Under the pieces are notes generated by a model. The model saw nothing but the letters and a program-made list of their open reading frames with translations, had not been told where the DNA came from and ran no database searches. The translations under genes and the position numbers were made by a program. From assembly GCF_024679245.1 (NCBI RefSeq), contig NC_090178.1, forward strand, positions 4,425,702 to 4,489,701: a stretch of DNA of 64,000 nt, in the 5' to 3' direction. Shown here piece by piece: positions 24,308 through 36,424 of this stretch (position 1 is the first letter of the stretch; each line of letters begins with the position of its first letter). Origin of the DNA: Pseudorasbora parva (lineage: Eukaryota > Chordata > Actinopteri > Cypriniformes > Gobionidae).

Positions 24308-25280
24308 TGTCGTTTTTTTCGAGTATGGGTCGGCTTGACGTTAATAGAGCGGAAGGTCCTTGTATGGGCCGTACGGGCTCTTCTCCCGGTAGGGTGCGCG
24401 CGCGTGACTAGAGCGAGAGAGAGGAAATGCACGCCCATAAACACTCGCTCGGCTGCAGATCCACTTGTCCGCGCAATACTTCTGTCGCGCCGCGCTCCAC
24501 TTTATTCCTGTGGGTGACGTCGAGCGACTTCAACGCTTCAGCACAGCATTCCGCGCCATTTACACGCCACTGCTGTCACAGGACTTCACCAAATCGTACC
24601 AAAGAAGTGTGTTTTTGACGGAGCAGTCCCAGCGATAAAGGTTCGGTCCTGCTTTGGAAGCAGCCGGTGAGTAAAACTTCTTCAAATGTCTGTGCTGTCG
24701 GCTATCGTCGCGTGAGTAAACATCAGTAAACGACACGATCGCGTGCTTCGTCATTCAAATGTGCTAACGGACTCCATTGTTGTTCTCTGTATAACGTTAC
24801 ACTAGTCTGACGTGCAAAACCGTTTTGTTTGCTACTGCTAAGGTTTAGTCGCATACAATAGTCCATAAACCGAATCATGTCCTCATAAACTGCGAGTAAA
24901 CACAAATGTTGACAGGCCACTAAATACAGTCCATACCACAGAGACGGATGTCCTGCTGCTGCTGCTTCTCCTGTTCAATTTATTTCAGCCTCAGATCTGA
25001 TTCTGGATCATGGATCTATTAGCTGAGATCGATAGCCATGGGTTTCTCCACGCTTGAGGACGTCACCGCTTTGTTCACGATCGTCATTCTTTAGCTCCGC
25101 CCACACGATACGCCTCCAGCCGCTCGTTTTTTTCCAGAAAGACTCGGTACAGCCTATATTTCTTTTATAAATATAATAAAACTAAAGACTTTTTGGAGAT
25201 ATGAAGGATGCAATACTACTCTATAGGTACTCAAGATTGACATGAGATTGACTGAAACTGAGTGTTTACCCCCCCTTTAA
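24308..25280. mobile_element. TTAAAGGGGG-type element, 5'-truncated copy
   Basis: From 'tttttttcgagtatgggtcg' to the terminal 'accccccctttaa' it matches 52536-53289 closely, apart from reciprocal indels. This copy has about 280 bp (about 24848-25127) missing from the other, and lacks about 90 bp that the other has after 'cagcattccg'. The left third, with its terminal TTAA, is absent here. Short open frames such as 24335-24517 occur in both copies but contain no domain. Confidence 0.85.
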
Positions 25281-25319
25281 GTTTGAACATTGATCTGGGG
25301 AGTCTGCTCTGTATTTTTG

Positions 25320-25545
25320 CTGCACAAGAGGCGTGATTAATGGGCATTATTCAAATGACTCTGTATGCAATTGGATAGTCCTTCAACCAATCAGACCACA
25401 AGAGGTGTGATCAACACACAACGACTCATCGTTTCTCTATCTGTCATCGAGTTAAACCCGCCAATAGCGCGTCAGGTGGAAAAGCCTGTTGCCGGGCGAA
25501 AACACCAGCAGATCAGGCTGGGTTTACCCAGTCTAGAAAAACCCT
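25320..25545 (+). repeat. Probable dispersed repeat
   Basis: The phrases 'gcgtgattaatgggcatt', 'ccaaccaatcaga'-type sequence, 'cgccaatagcgcgtcagg' and 'ctgggtttacccagtcta' fit a repeat I recall from cyprinid genomes. No second copy lies in this window, so the call rests on memory. Confidence 0.4.
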
Positions 25546-26429
25546 TTAAATGAGTCTGATATGTGCAGTTTTATGTTTATAGGTGAGATGGTTTAGATTT
25601 TTGTGGGAAAACCCTTTAAATGACTGATATGTTCAGTTTTTGTGTTTTATGTTGGCGTTGAAGTGTGTCTGCTCTCAGTTGATTGTGTATTCAGGTCAGA
25701 TCAGCCTCCATCTGAGGGGCGAGTCTGTATTCAGAGCACTTTTCTTACCAGCGTTCAGTATTTCTCCATTATTAACATAAATTAATCATCAAACAGACAG
25801 ACATATGCAGCTTAAAGAAGAGGAAATTCAGGCCAGCAAATTAGCATGAGTTTCTATGACAGGAGTGAGGGCTTCTGCTGCAGGTACGGGGTGACAGAAA
25901 GCGTGTATCAGCTGGCAGAATCAGGCAGTAATGGATCCCTGCGCTTATCATCTTTAATGTATGGAACATTTTCATTACTGCGTTTTGGAGGGCGCTCGCG
26001 GTCGCTGATAGCGTTCGGTGGGGGAATGGATTGCTGTTAGAGCATTAGGATGTAAGGATCTGTATTTATGTATAGAATTGGTAAGATGTCACAGAAGAGA
26101 AACTCAATTCCAACAGCACCCAATCGGATCAGTGCAGCTTCTCCTTTCTGACTAGCTCTATCTTTAGGATAATTGAACCACTATGTGTATTTATTTCAGG
26201 AAAGGAGGTACTTCATGTGATATGACCTGTCATCTTTGCTTTATGGGATCTAATGCTCTCTTCCAGACAGCTCAAAACTTGCAATTGTCCTACTCTTACT
26301 TGAAAATAACTTCTGAAAGGTTGGCCAGATTGATCAATCCCACTTCAATAAGAGAGGTCAGTTCCAGGAAGGGGATGGCCCTCTGCTTATTTTCAGTAAA
26401 ATCTGAATTTTCAGGAATAATTTGAATTG
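25546..26429. other. Single-copy DNA, no gene seen
   Basis: Begins with two short related segments ('ccctttaaatga' with 'gatatgtgcagttttatg' at 25543 and 'gatatgttcagttttt' at 25625); the same phrase also precedes the element at 24308. The remainder (25680-26429) is unique, with open frames up to 80 codons lacking any domain. Confidence 0.4.
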
Positions 26430-26930
26430 AAATGATTGTTTTGTGATTGTTTTTTATTTTTTATTTTATTTATAATTGTATTATTTCTGTTGATTTGTTA
26501 TTGTTGTGTGGTTTGTTTATTTTATTTATTTGTTGCATTTGTGTTTTATTATTGTTTTTTTTATTTTGGTTTATTTATTTATGTATGTTTTATCATTTTA
26601 TTAGTTGATTATTTTTGTTGATTTATTTAATTTGTTTGAATCGTTTTATTTATTTAATTCAATTTTATGTTGGTTTATTTATTTATTTATTTTTGTATTG
26701 TATTTTTTATCATTTTATTAGTTGATTATATTTGTTAATGTATTATTGTGTTGTTTTATTTATGGTATTTGTATTTTATAATTTCTTTTCATTTTTTGTC
26801 TAAATTTTAATACTTTTTATTAATTCTATTTATTTATGTTTTATTTGTTTCATTTTATATATTTTTAGTTTTTTCAATTTTGGCATTTTTTTGATTTATG
26901 TGTTGAAATGATTTTACGCTATACTTTCCA
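26430..26930. repeat. T-rich, (TTTA)-like low-complexity tract
   Basis: About 500 bp dominated by TTTAT and TTTGTT words on the plus strand. The open frame at 26436-26621 is a Phe/Cys/Leu-rich artefact. Confidence 0.8.
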
Positions 26931-28780
26931 ATGGCTACTTTTGAATGTCAGTGCAGGAACAGGCTTTTTCACAGATAATCGTGTAGTTATGAGACAAACA
27001 CACGCTAATCCCCCGTTTTACACGCCCAGATCTGTGTGAAAAGAGAGTGCGTGCTTCCATTAGCCTCCCAGGTTAATAGAAAGATGGCGTGCTTGAAAGG
27101 ACACTAAAAACCTGCATTTATTCATACAAATGAGTGGCCATGTTGCCAATTACAGCTTAAATGAGCTCCTAATACGTTAATTGGTTTATTAGTTGCATTG
27201 CACTGTGACAGCAACTGCGGTTTGTCTGATATCCAGGATCCAGTGCGAATGGAAAGGTTGAGAGCGAGACCACAGATAAAGACACACACGCATGAATCTG
27301 CATACTGGCCCTCCATCAACAGAGACCCTCAGCCGATCCAAACGCAGCGTCGGGAGAGAGGTGACTTTTTGATTTGCTCAACTACAGTAATTAATCAATT
27401 ACGAGCAGCGGCATAATGAAAACAGTAAACAGTTCGGCCTGTCGAAGCCAGGAGTGTGCATTAGCATCTTATTTAGCACGTGGGGCGGTGATGTGCTCAT
27501 TTCGCCCATTTGCCGTATTTTCCCCTTCTGTCTTCATCCGTCTTCCATCTTCCCCTCGTAGCTGGGGACAAAGATGATAAGAGAAGATTTATCGGGATTG
27601 ACAGGCTTTTAGAGCTCCGACTTGGAAAGGCTTGAAAAGGTAAATTGAAGGTGGGTGGGAGCGAATCCCTGTCCTTTAAGCGACGGGCCAATTACTTATT
27701 CTTTCTGATGAAGTGGGAAGATGCTTCATGATCAGGTTAAAGACTAAACCCACTTTTGCTTGGCTCAGATTGCACTCGTTCACCACGACGCACCTGCCAA
27801 GACAGGGATAGTTTTCCTGCAACCAGAAATGGTGCGACGCTGTTTCCTGAGCTGCGAATCCACTTTGATGCACTTCCAGAGGATGAGAATGATACGGTTA
27901 AAACGTTACTGTTCGTATCACTGTGTATCACGCGCTGAGGAGCTGCGGAAATCCATATATGGTAATGTTTCTGACACGTGCTGTAAGTGCTCGACCAATC
28001 ACAACAGACTGGGCCGGCCATCTGACCAATCAAAGCAGAGCAGGCTCACAGAAATGATTTAAAGAGACTGAATGCTTTATTGATCTGTTTCAGACACTGA
28101 TGAGTCTGTGAGGAAAGAGCTGATGCTGCAATGTATATTATGAGAAAGGGAATGCTTTTTTACCTTTAATGTGTAAACCTGTAGTAGGAGACAATTAACC
28201 TTTAAATTAGTATAATGGGGCACTTTAAAATGGCTAGATCGCGGTTCATCAGAACGTATATAGAGCAAATGCAAGAACGTTTAGGGGCTGTTTTGTACTG
28301 GTCTGTCTTTATCCAGACTCAAATGCATCGTCCCATGACATTTACATGCTTTAAAAACATCTCTGTTTGAACATGTATTGCTTTGTGCTCTAATGAAGTT
28401 CATTTAGTGTCTTTTATTTGTTCCAGTTCAGTTTGTTCCTCGTTACTGCTGTATTTAAGGGCAGATGAACAGTAGATGCTGATATTGATTGCTGTTAGAT
28501 GAACTTGTGTTGTGTTATGAGGGCAACGGACCAGGAAGGCCAAATATGCAACTGTTCTTGGAAATAAGCTGAAAGAAACTCAACTGAACTGTATGACGAA
28601 GAACAAGTCGATAAGAAGCAAACCTGATAAGCTGCGTATTAAAACCCAACACAGTTTGAATAAGCACATGTAAATTCTGCTATTAGAGTTACTTTATTTT
28701 GATCAATTCACTACATAAATACTTAAAAATACTTAAATTTTTAATAAAGCTATTTACTAATTATTCCATTTTATATATAA
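26931..28780. other. Single-copy DNA, candidate conserved non-coding block
   Basis: About 1.8 kb without repeats. The part at 27000-27560 has a lineage-conserved look: undecayed, with TAAT-rich words such as 'cctaatacgttaattgg' and 'agtaattaatcaattacg'. Several overlapping open frames of 60-100 codons lie on both strands at 27500-28060, none with a domain. Possible enhancer-type DNA. Confidence 0.45.
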
Positions 28781-28783
28781 TTT

Positions 28784-28787
<4 letters not shown>

Positions 28788-28841
<54 letters not shown>
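28788..28841. repeat. (AT)n microsatellite
   Basis: Run of AT, about 54 bp, 80 bp left of the hAT element. Confidence 0.97.
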
Positions 28842-28845
<4 letters not shown>

Positions 28846-29138
28846 CATACTATTTTATTTATACTATACTATATACTACTACTTATTTATACTATAAGTA
28901 TATATATTTTATACTTATTATTAGGGCCGGGACTCGATTAAAAAAATTAATCTAATTAATTAGAGACTTTGTAATTAATTAATCGAAATTAATCGCATTT
29001 TAATCGCATATAAATATTTGACCTGAGAACAATGCGAAGTAATTTTTCACATGTATTTTTAGTATACCATTGAATAATGACTGTATACATAAGCTTAATC
29101 AACAAAATATAGTTTATTTATTTCAGTCCAGCAGACCA

Positions 29139-29272
29139 GCGCAATGTTTGCCATTAAGTTTAGCAAAAGCATACTTGTGATATTTGAGGCTCGATGTGAT
29201 GCGGTGATACGCAAATTCCTTGTTGTATAGCTTGCACACAACCCTGCTCTTGACGACGCTTCCATCCTTTCG
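29139..29272 (-). pseudogene. hAT transposase BED-finger remnant
   Basis: On the minus strand, one frame from about 29269 reads KDGSVVKSRVVCKLYNKEF and then AYHRITSSLKYH, ending 'NGKHC'. This matches the N-terminal BED finger of hAT transposases, which reads C-x2-C ... H-x-H. The second cysteine is Tyr and the space between the two histidines is stretched, so zinc binding is lost. The ATG-started frame covering this region (29095-29346) is a different frame, which means a frameshift separates the start from the finger. The rest of the transposase (RNase-H fold, dimerisation region) is absent. Confidence 0.75.
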
Positions 29273-29361
29273 TTCTTTCGTTTTTTAAAACAAAATTTCC
29301 CATCCACGGGGCCGAGCAAAGCGGTCTCATCAGCTTCTTCGTTCATGTTCGCTCATGCCCT

Positions 29362-29475
29362 GCGTCTCAATCAGCTCCCTAGTTCCCTAGTCAGGGCACT
29401 GATCAGGACATAAGTCAATGGGCTGACTCCCTGATCAGTGCCCTGACTACTGAACTAGGGAGCTGATTGAGACGC
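29362..29475. mobile_element. Nested 114-bp palindrome inside the hAT element
   Basis: Arms of about 46 bp, symmetrical about 29418.5: 'gcgtctcaatcagctccct' at the left and 'agggagctgattgagacgc' at the right, with the inner 'tcagggcactgatcag' / 'ctgatcagtgccctga' also pairing. It is a foldback MITE inserted after or carried by the hAT copy. Confidence 0.85.
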
Positions 29476-29785
29476 GCCCATGTTGTTGTCGTGACTCCGG
29501 AGCGCTAGTTGGTGTTCCAGTATAATCGGTCCGTCGAAACTGATTTATTGAAAAACGTTCCGCGGTGCAAAAATAAATGCGGTTAAATTTTTTATTTTTT
29601 TTGCGTAATTAATTAACGCGTTAAAGTCACGTAATTAATTAATCTTAATTAACGCGTTAAAGTCCCGGCCCTACTTATTATATATATTTAAAATTCGTCT
29701 ATGTAAATTCTGCTATAAAAGTTGTTTTATTTGCATCTATTCACTTCATACAACCAATTTTTTATATAAATTAAAAAATTATATA

Positions 29786-30439
29786 CAGCTCTGGAAAAAA
29801 TTAAGAGACCACTTAACATTGAGTTATGTGGTCTTAACAATGCAAAGTCAATGGAGAGCGTTGGCTTTGCATTGCGTGAAGCGGTCGCCTCGTCTTTTCT
29901 TATTTATAACGAGAAACAGAACAATGTCTAAAAGCTGATACGTGACAATGTGTACAGCAAACAAGCTTAAAGCTCCACTGTGTGATATTTTCCCCCATCT
30001 AGCAGTGAAAAGGTATATGACCATCCAGTGAATAATAGTTTCTGTTCCTCTCAATTCTTATTTCGTTTTAACTCCTACGGTGGCCGATTTAGTCCAAGAT
30101 TAACATGGCAATCCCCCTCTCGGTGCCATCGAGTGTTAAAACGCGAAAGGCGAAGCTTGAATTTACGGGTATGTCCCTCTTTGGCTAATGTACTTTCAAG
30201 ATGGAGGAGCAACATGGCGACCGACATTCGAACCCCTCACCCGTATGTATTTTCAATGGCATATTATAAACTTACCAGAATACTTTATTACTTGAAAGAA
30301 GTAAATATACATTAATGAGCACATATATTTTTGACAGAACGAAGTGTTTTTAGCTAAGAATAAACTAAAAAAGTTACACAGTGTAGCTTTAACGTTGATT
30401 TCTCAATGTTAAGTGGCCTCTTACATTTTTCTAGAGCTG
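29786..30439. mobile_element. Tc1/mariner-type MITE, split by a TTAA element
   Basis: Left end 'cagctctggaaaaaattaag' + 'agaccacttaacattgag' and right end (reverse complement) 'cagctctagaaaaatgtaag' + 'aggccacttaacattgag' form inverted repeats of about 38 bp. TA flanks both ends (29784-29785 and 30440-30441). Only about 230 bp belong to this element; the rest is the nested insertion at 29967-30392. Confidence 0.88.
29967..30392. mobile_element. TTAA-flanked element nested in the Tc1-type MITE
   Basis: Ends TTAAAGCTCCACTGTGTGAT and 'agttacacagtgtagcttt' + AA, on TTAA at both sides. The same family occurs in opposite orientation at 49057-49576. It contains 'tggccgatttagtccaag' and 'gccatcgagtgttaaaac'. 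The open frame at 30028-30315 is spurious; the homologous region in the other copy is not coding. Confidence 0.9.
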
Positions 30440-30479
30440 TATATATATTTTAAAAAATTAAAAAATAAAAAGCGTGGAA

Positions 30480-31640
30480 ATATACATTTAAGGCGGAGCC
30501 TATTTTACTAAAGAGGCTATAACTCTAGAACGAAATGAGATATCTTCACCAAACTTGGTACACATGTGTATGGGCCCAACTTGAGGTCAGGATAAAAAAA
30601 ATGTGAAGATTGACCACTTGGTGGCGCTATAATGTGGAAAAAACATAACAATGGCTATAACCATGCGACCTCTAGTCCGATTGACCTGAAAATTGGTTTG
30701 CTGTGTCTTGGCCCAAGGTACCATGTATGTCTATGAGGACATTGGTGTATCTCAAAAAACATGGCCGCCATAGACCAAAGAATTTTGAGCACCTATTAGA
30801 CAAGGTTAATGGACGATGATCGGACCGAAACTCTGTGGGCATGTTTGACTCATGGTCCTAGAGGTCTGTAAGAATTTTGAAAGAAATCGGCCACTAGTTG
30901 GCGCTAACGAGTTTTATGGCTCTGCAATCACGTGGTGTTGCACACATCGGCAAAATATGCATATCATATGATAGATCTCCTCATGCTGAACAACTTTGCC
31001 TCTAGAACCATTGCTGTCAATCAAATTATTAATTAATTTTTTTTAATTCTGTTAAAAACCTACTTTTGCGAACTAGTCCCTGGTTTTTTGCCCAATCAGA
31101 ACCAAACCAGTCTAGGATTATTCTCTGGACTCTCTAGATCAATAATTATCAAAAAAAGTGGATTTTTTGCATTTGGATGGCTATAACAGGGCCATTTAGA
31201 AAAGAGGCGTGGCAAAATACACTCAAAAGCCTATAAATCCTAAGGGGAAACTCAAAACTTCACGAAAATTGTTGGGTATATGTGGCATAACACGTTGAAG
31301 ACACATGCAAAGTTTTATGGAGATCGGAGTATAGGGGGCGCTATAAGTGTTAAAAAGCTTTGAAAACCATGTATTCCCTATGGTGAATTGCCTGTAAATT
31401 GTATTTTCCATCTCTGTAATCAGGTGGGGTTAAAACAGCCACATAATATGCATATATTATGATAGATCTTCTCATACTGAACAACTTGGCCTCTATAACC
31501 AATATTGTCAATCAAATCTTTATTTAAATATTCACAATTATGTTAAAAACCTCGTTTTGCAAACTAGTCCAAACCACAGCAGTATGATTCTCTGCACTCT
31601 CCCGATCAATTCATATTTAGACTTTATAAAGTCACTATTA
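30480..31640 (+). repeat. Dispersed repeat with internal direct duplication
   Basis: Contains 'ttcaccaaacttggtacaca', 'ttggtggcgctataatg' and 'gttggcgctaac', a phrase set I recall from abundant teleost repeats. A block at about 30910-31130 ('gcatatcatatgatagatct', 'ctgaacaactttgcctct', 'gttaaaaacct') is repeated with divergence at about 31390-31615, an offset of about 480 bp. No termini or coding frame are visible. Confidence 0.7.
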
Positions 31641-32001
31641 TAATATTTAAAATCACATTTTGTCAGTTTATCACTTCATTTCACCTGATATCTCTCAAAT
31701 TCATTCAGTGCTTAAAAGCCTTTCATGCAAAAGGCGTCAAATGCTTAAAGACCTTAGATGGCTTGTTATGTTTATATTTATATTATATTTATTTATATAT
31801 CTTTAGTATTACTAGTCATCATTTTTATTGCTTATTTAATTTGCTGTCACACAATGTTGCACCAGTGTTATTTTATGTACTATTATAATTTTTATTATTA
31901 TATCATATTGATGTTATATTTATTGAATTCAGCTTTTATTTTTCTATTTTAAGTTTGAGTCATCTTGTTTGTTATATATATATAAATACACTGCTAGATC
32001 T
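31641..32001. other. AT-rich filler
   Basis: Strongly AT-rich with TATTTAT words and a short TATA run near 31975. No feature. Confidence 0.5.
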
Positions 32002-32508
32002 TTAAAGGGTTAGTTCACCCAAAAATGTAAATTCTGTCATTAATTCCTCTCCCTAATGTCGTTGGACACCCGTCAGACCTCCGTTCATCTTCAGACACAG
32101 ATGAAGATATTAGTGTTGAAATCCGATGGCTCAGAAAGGCCTTCATTGACACCAATGTCCTTTCCTCTCTCAAGACGGATTCATTACGGTTCGAATCTGT
32201 TTTGAAAACAGCCCATCACTACATAAGTCATTATTTAGGGTTTTTTTGCGCACAAAAACTATTCTTGCCGCTTCATAAATGATTGTAGAGCCGCTGTAGT
32301 GAGATGGGCTTTGTAATGACGTCTTTAGTGCCTTTATGGGTCTTGAGAGAGGAAATGACATTGGTGTCAATGAAGGCCTTTCTGAGCCATCGGATTTCAA
32401 TATCTTCATCTGTGTGTGAAGATGAACGGAGGTCTGACGGGTGTCCAACGACATGAGGGAGAGGAATTAATGACAGAATTTACATTTTTGGGTAAACTAA
32501 CCCTTTAA
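32002..32508. mobile_element. Foldback MITE with long terminal inverted repeats, 507 bp
   Basis: The ends are 'ttaaagggttagttcaccc' and 'gggtaaactaaccctttaa'; pairing continues inward for well over 150 bp ('aaattctgtcattaattcct', 'ggacacccgtcagacctccg', 'ccatcggatttcaa' class sequences appear in both orientations). It is a very common cyprinid palindromic element. The minus-strand open frame 32170-32454 lies in the arms and is not a gene. Confidence 0.93.
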
Positions 32509-33452
32509 TGTTATGGGCCTATTTTTTTGTTGGAGGTCCTGGACATCTTGTTCATCATGTTGTATCAGTGGTTCTAGCAAATATCAGATATTGCAATTTT
32601 TCTGTGCGTACACAAAATTTGCATAAACAGTTCTGATCTGCAAGCCTTTTTCATTAACAAAAAATGGCATCAATGGTTGGTTCACTAAGCGAACATCGCT
32701 AGCCAGGAGTGGTTGGTCATTTGAGCGTGCTCAGCAATGGCAGCTTCGAGTGTGTCTCAATGCGGGATGTGGGAGATGTACGGGATGGACAGATGGAGGA
32801 ATGGAGGAATGGAGGAATGCGCTCCAGCACGCCTGACGAGTCACGCTCGAGCCAAGCAGCGTTCTGACGGGTTCTGGCTGCCAGCCTGCGCAGGCAACGG
32901 TGGAGGCGTCAGTAATGGCTCATCACTGGCAGATGCCCCTCTCAAGGCCAAAATGTTTGCACTTGACTATAAACCCACCCACACATGCTTGGGTTTTCAC
33001 AAGTAGCAGCCTGTTATATAAGCTGAATTCAGATGGCTCGCTTGCACTGGGATTTCTGCTTTTAATGATAACTCAATAATAAGCCATCTTGAGAGACAAA
33101 CTTCAGCAAACAGCAGCAGCACTGTTGCAAATTATCTGTAAAATGGTCGTTTTGACTTCAGCATTGTGCACTGTGTTGCGTCTAATTGACTGTGAATCTA
33201 TTGGCATATAACGGCTCTGCTAAACCAAAGGAGTCTGTGGGGAAATAAGAGTCAACAAACTAACTCCGAATCAGTGCCGGGAAAATAATAAAGGCATGAT
33301 GACGTAAATATCATGGCCAAATGTGATGAGGGTCTCGGATTACTCCGGCTAAATAGACCCCAAGGCCTTTGGTTTTGTTATACATGTAGAAATGACAGAA
33401 CAAATTAGTGATTTTTTAGTTTTTTTAAAATATATTTTTTATAAAATAATAA
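32509..33452. other. Single-copy DNA, no gene supported
   Basis: Unique sequence with a short 8-bp tandem repeat ('ggaggaat' x3) near 32792-32818. The open frame 32737-33006 has no recognisable domain. Parts around 32870-33350 are candidate conserved non-coding DNA. Confidence 0.4.
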
Positions 33453-33497
33453 GTGCGTGCGTGCGTGCGTACGTATGTATGTATGTATGTATGTATG

Positions 33498-33567
<70 letters not shown>
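33453..33567. repeat. (GTGC)n-(GTAT)n-(AT)n compound microsatellite
   Basis: Successive tracts of GTGC, GTAT and AT that step into each other by single substitutions, about 115 bp. Confidence 0.97.
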
Positions 33568-34648
<1,081 letters not shown>

Positions 34649-34710
34649 TGTGTCCATAAATACAATTAAATTATATAAAAATTCTGCTATAAAATTAACA
34701 CAAATTGATG

Positions 34711-34956
34711 GTAAATGGACTGCATTTATATAGCGCTTTTATCCAAAGCGCTTTACATTTTTGCCTCACATTCACCCATTCATACACCGACGGCGATGTC
34801 AGCCATGCAAGGCGCCATCCAGCTCATCGGGAGCAGCTGGGGTTAGGTGTCTTGCTCATGGACACTTCGACACTTGGTCAGGTGGAACCAGGGATCGAAC
34901 CACCAACCTTTCGGTTTGTAGACAATCTACATGAACCACTGAGCCACTGCCGCCCC
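34711..34956 (-). mobile_element. tRNA-derived SINE, about 246 bp
   Basis: On the minus strand it starts 'ggggcggcagtggctcag'. The A box is TGGCTCAGTGG and the B box GGTTCGATCCC (plus-strand 34891-34901), correctly ordered for RNA polymerase III. The 3' end 'gctttggataaaagcg' + 'ctatataaatgcagtccat' is the tail shared by many teleost SINEs. It appears close to full length. The open frame 34705-34962 is a by-product. Confidence 0.9.
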
Positions 34957-35107
34957 GATTGATATAAATTGATATAAATCGATTGATTTCCCAAAACGAC
35001 TGATCAAATTATACATCAAATGTTTATCCAATTTAACTTAAATTGCATTTAAGCATTTTTATTTTATGTAATAATTTTTTATTTATTAATCGTTTAAACA
35101 AGTTTTG

Positions 35108-35116
<9 letters not shown>

Positions 35117-35160
<44 letters not shown>
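35117..35160. repeat. (AT)n microsatellite abutting a Tc1 fragment
   Basis: AT run of about 44 bp whose right edge is exactly the left edge of the Tc1-like remnant. Confidence 0.97.
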
Positions 35161-35162
<2 letters not shown>

Positions 35163-35505
35163 CAATGTTCTGCTGGGAAACCTTGTGTCCTCCATCCATG
35201 TGGATGTTACTTTGACACGCTCCACCAACCTGAGCATTGTTGCAGACCATCTGCACCCTTTCATGAAAACGGTATTCTGGTGGCTGTGGCTCTTCCAGCA
35301 GGATAATGCTCCTGCCACAAAGCAAAAATGGTTCAGGAATGGTTTGAGGAGCACAACAACGAGTTTGAGGCATTGACTTAGCCTCCAAATTCCCCAGCAC
35401 ACCTTCAGGGGTCTAGTGGAGTCCATGCCTCGATGGGTCAGGGCTGTTTTGCCAGCAAAAGGGGGACCAACACAATATTAGGAAGGTGGTCATAATGTTA
35501 GGCCC
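35161..35505 (+). pseudogene. Tc1-like transposase remnant, copy 1
   Basis: Encodes the 'LFQQDNAPAT' segment containing the second catalytic Asp of the DDE triad (the family usually has NAPAH), followed in another frame by 'WFEEHNNEFEAL'-type sequence in which a stop appears ('ttgacttagcc'). Compared with the copy at 47396, it lacks about 120 bp after 'ccaaattcccc', removing the third catalytic residue region, and resumes at 'cacaccttcaggggtcta'. It ends with 'aaggtggtcataatgtta', the start of the 3' inverted repeat. Tc1/mariner transposases cut and paste DNA at TA; this one is dead. Confidence 0.88.
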
Positions 35506-35510
35506 GATCA

Positions 35511-35542
<32 letters not shown>

Positions 35543-35597
35543 TAGTCAAAAAAATACAATTATATATATTTTGACAGCCATATCACCAGTCCCTATA

Positions 35598-36424
35598 GAC
35601 TGTAAAAAAATAAAAAAATAAAAAGTTGCTGGTTTAATTTAAAGTAAGTAGCCTGGTTGCCTTACAATTTTAAACTTAAAGGTGCTCTATGCAACTTTCC
35701 GTCCACTGGAGGGCGCCTATTCTAAACAAAGGCGTAGTTTGATGACGCCCAGTGTGAGCGCAGTATCTTGGGACATGTGGTCTTCACCTCACAGCCGGTG
35801 GAAAATAGGACTCGGGCAGAAATCATGTTCATGCGGTTATTAACGTTACTGTAGTGTAAAGCAGAGCAGGACCGAGTGTTGTGGAGCTGAGCACGGCCGC
35901 TGGAGCGATTGTTAAACCAGCACACTGCTCGCGAGTACCGGGACTTTTATTATGACGGGACGGGACACAGTCGCTGGGCGCCTGCACTTCCGCTTTTTCC
36001 GGTCATGATTATAAGGTAAAGCAGCTCTGTTTATCATATTAGATACATTTAGGTGTGTTTAAAATGATGTTCTGACATTACTCTGTGCGTTCCCTCGGCA
36101 CTGATGTGACTTGTTCACACTGCTGAGAGAAGAATAAGCTTCTGCAGAATAAAACCGAAAAACATTTGGGATATTGTAGGTATTCAACTGAACAAAATAT
36201 ATAACACTGGCCTAGTGTTTTTTGGATATTTTACTGCAAAAATACTACATAGTGCACCTTTAAAGTTAATTGGAATTAAAAATTGAGTTAATACAATGAA
36301 GGAGATTTAAGGAGGTTTATTTAACAGAAACACAACATATATCTGAACCACATAAATTATCTAAGTTGATTTGACAAAAGAAAAAATGTTGTGACAACAA
36401 ATCATTAAAATATTTTTTTCAGTG
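35598..36424. mobile_element. CACTG-type element, split by a TTAA element
   Basis: The outer parts match the two elements at 42827-43581: left '(g)actgtaaaaaaa' with 'agtagcctggttgcctta', right 'aaaaattgagttaataca' to 'tatttttttcagtg'. Between them sits the element at 35676-36263. Removing that insertion and one TTAA restores a contiguous copy. Confidence 0.85.
35676..36263. mobile_element. TTAA-flanked element nested in the CACTG element, 588 bp
   Basis: Ends TTAAAGGTGCTCTATGCAAC and 'actacatagtgcaccttta' + A, with TTAA at both junctions. A truncated relative lies at 42608-42786. Internal phrases 'ggcgtagtttgatgacg' and 'cttcacctcacagccggtgg' are common to both. Minus-strand open frame 35722-35925 has no domain. 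Confidence 0.9.

Larger units (their letters stand above)
28921..29672 (-). mobile_element. hAT-superfamily non-autonomous element, 752 bp
   Basis: Inverted ends 'agggccgggact' and 'agtcccggccct' are flanked by the perfect 8-bp duplication 'acttatta' (28913-28920 and 29673-29680), the hallmark of hAT insertion. The subterminal regions are rich in 'aattaattaa' and 'ttaacgcgttaa'. It contains a decayed BED zinc finger on the minus strand and a nested 114-bp palindrome. Confidence 0.92.

Noticed and set aside
24335..24618. Frames conserved in both copies of the TTAAAGGGGG element (24335 and 52477)
   Set aside because: The conserved frame is short, interrupted differently in the two copies and without a domain; conservation is explained by copy relationship.
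32170..32454. 94-codon minus-strand frame
   Set aside because: Lies in the inverted arms of a well-known MITE type and has no domain.
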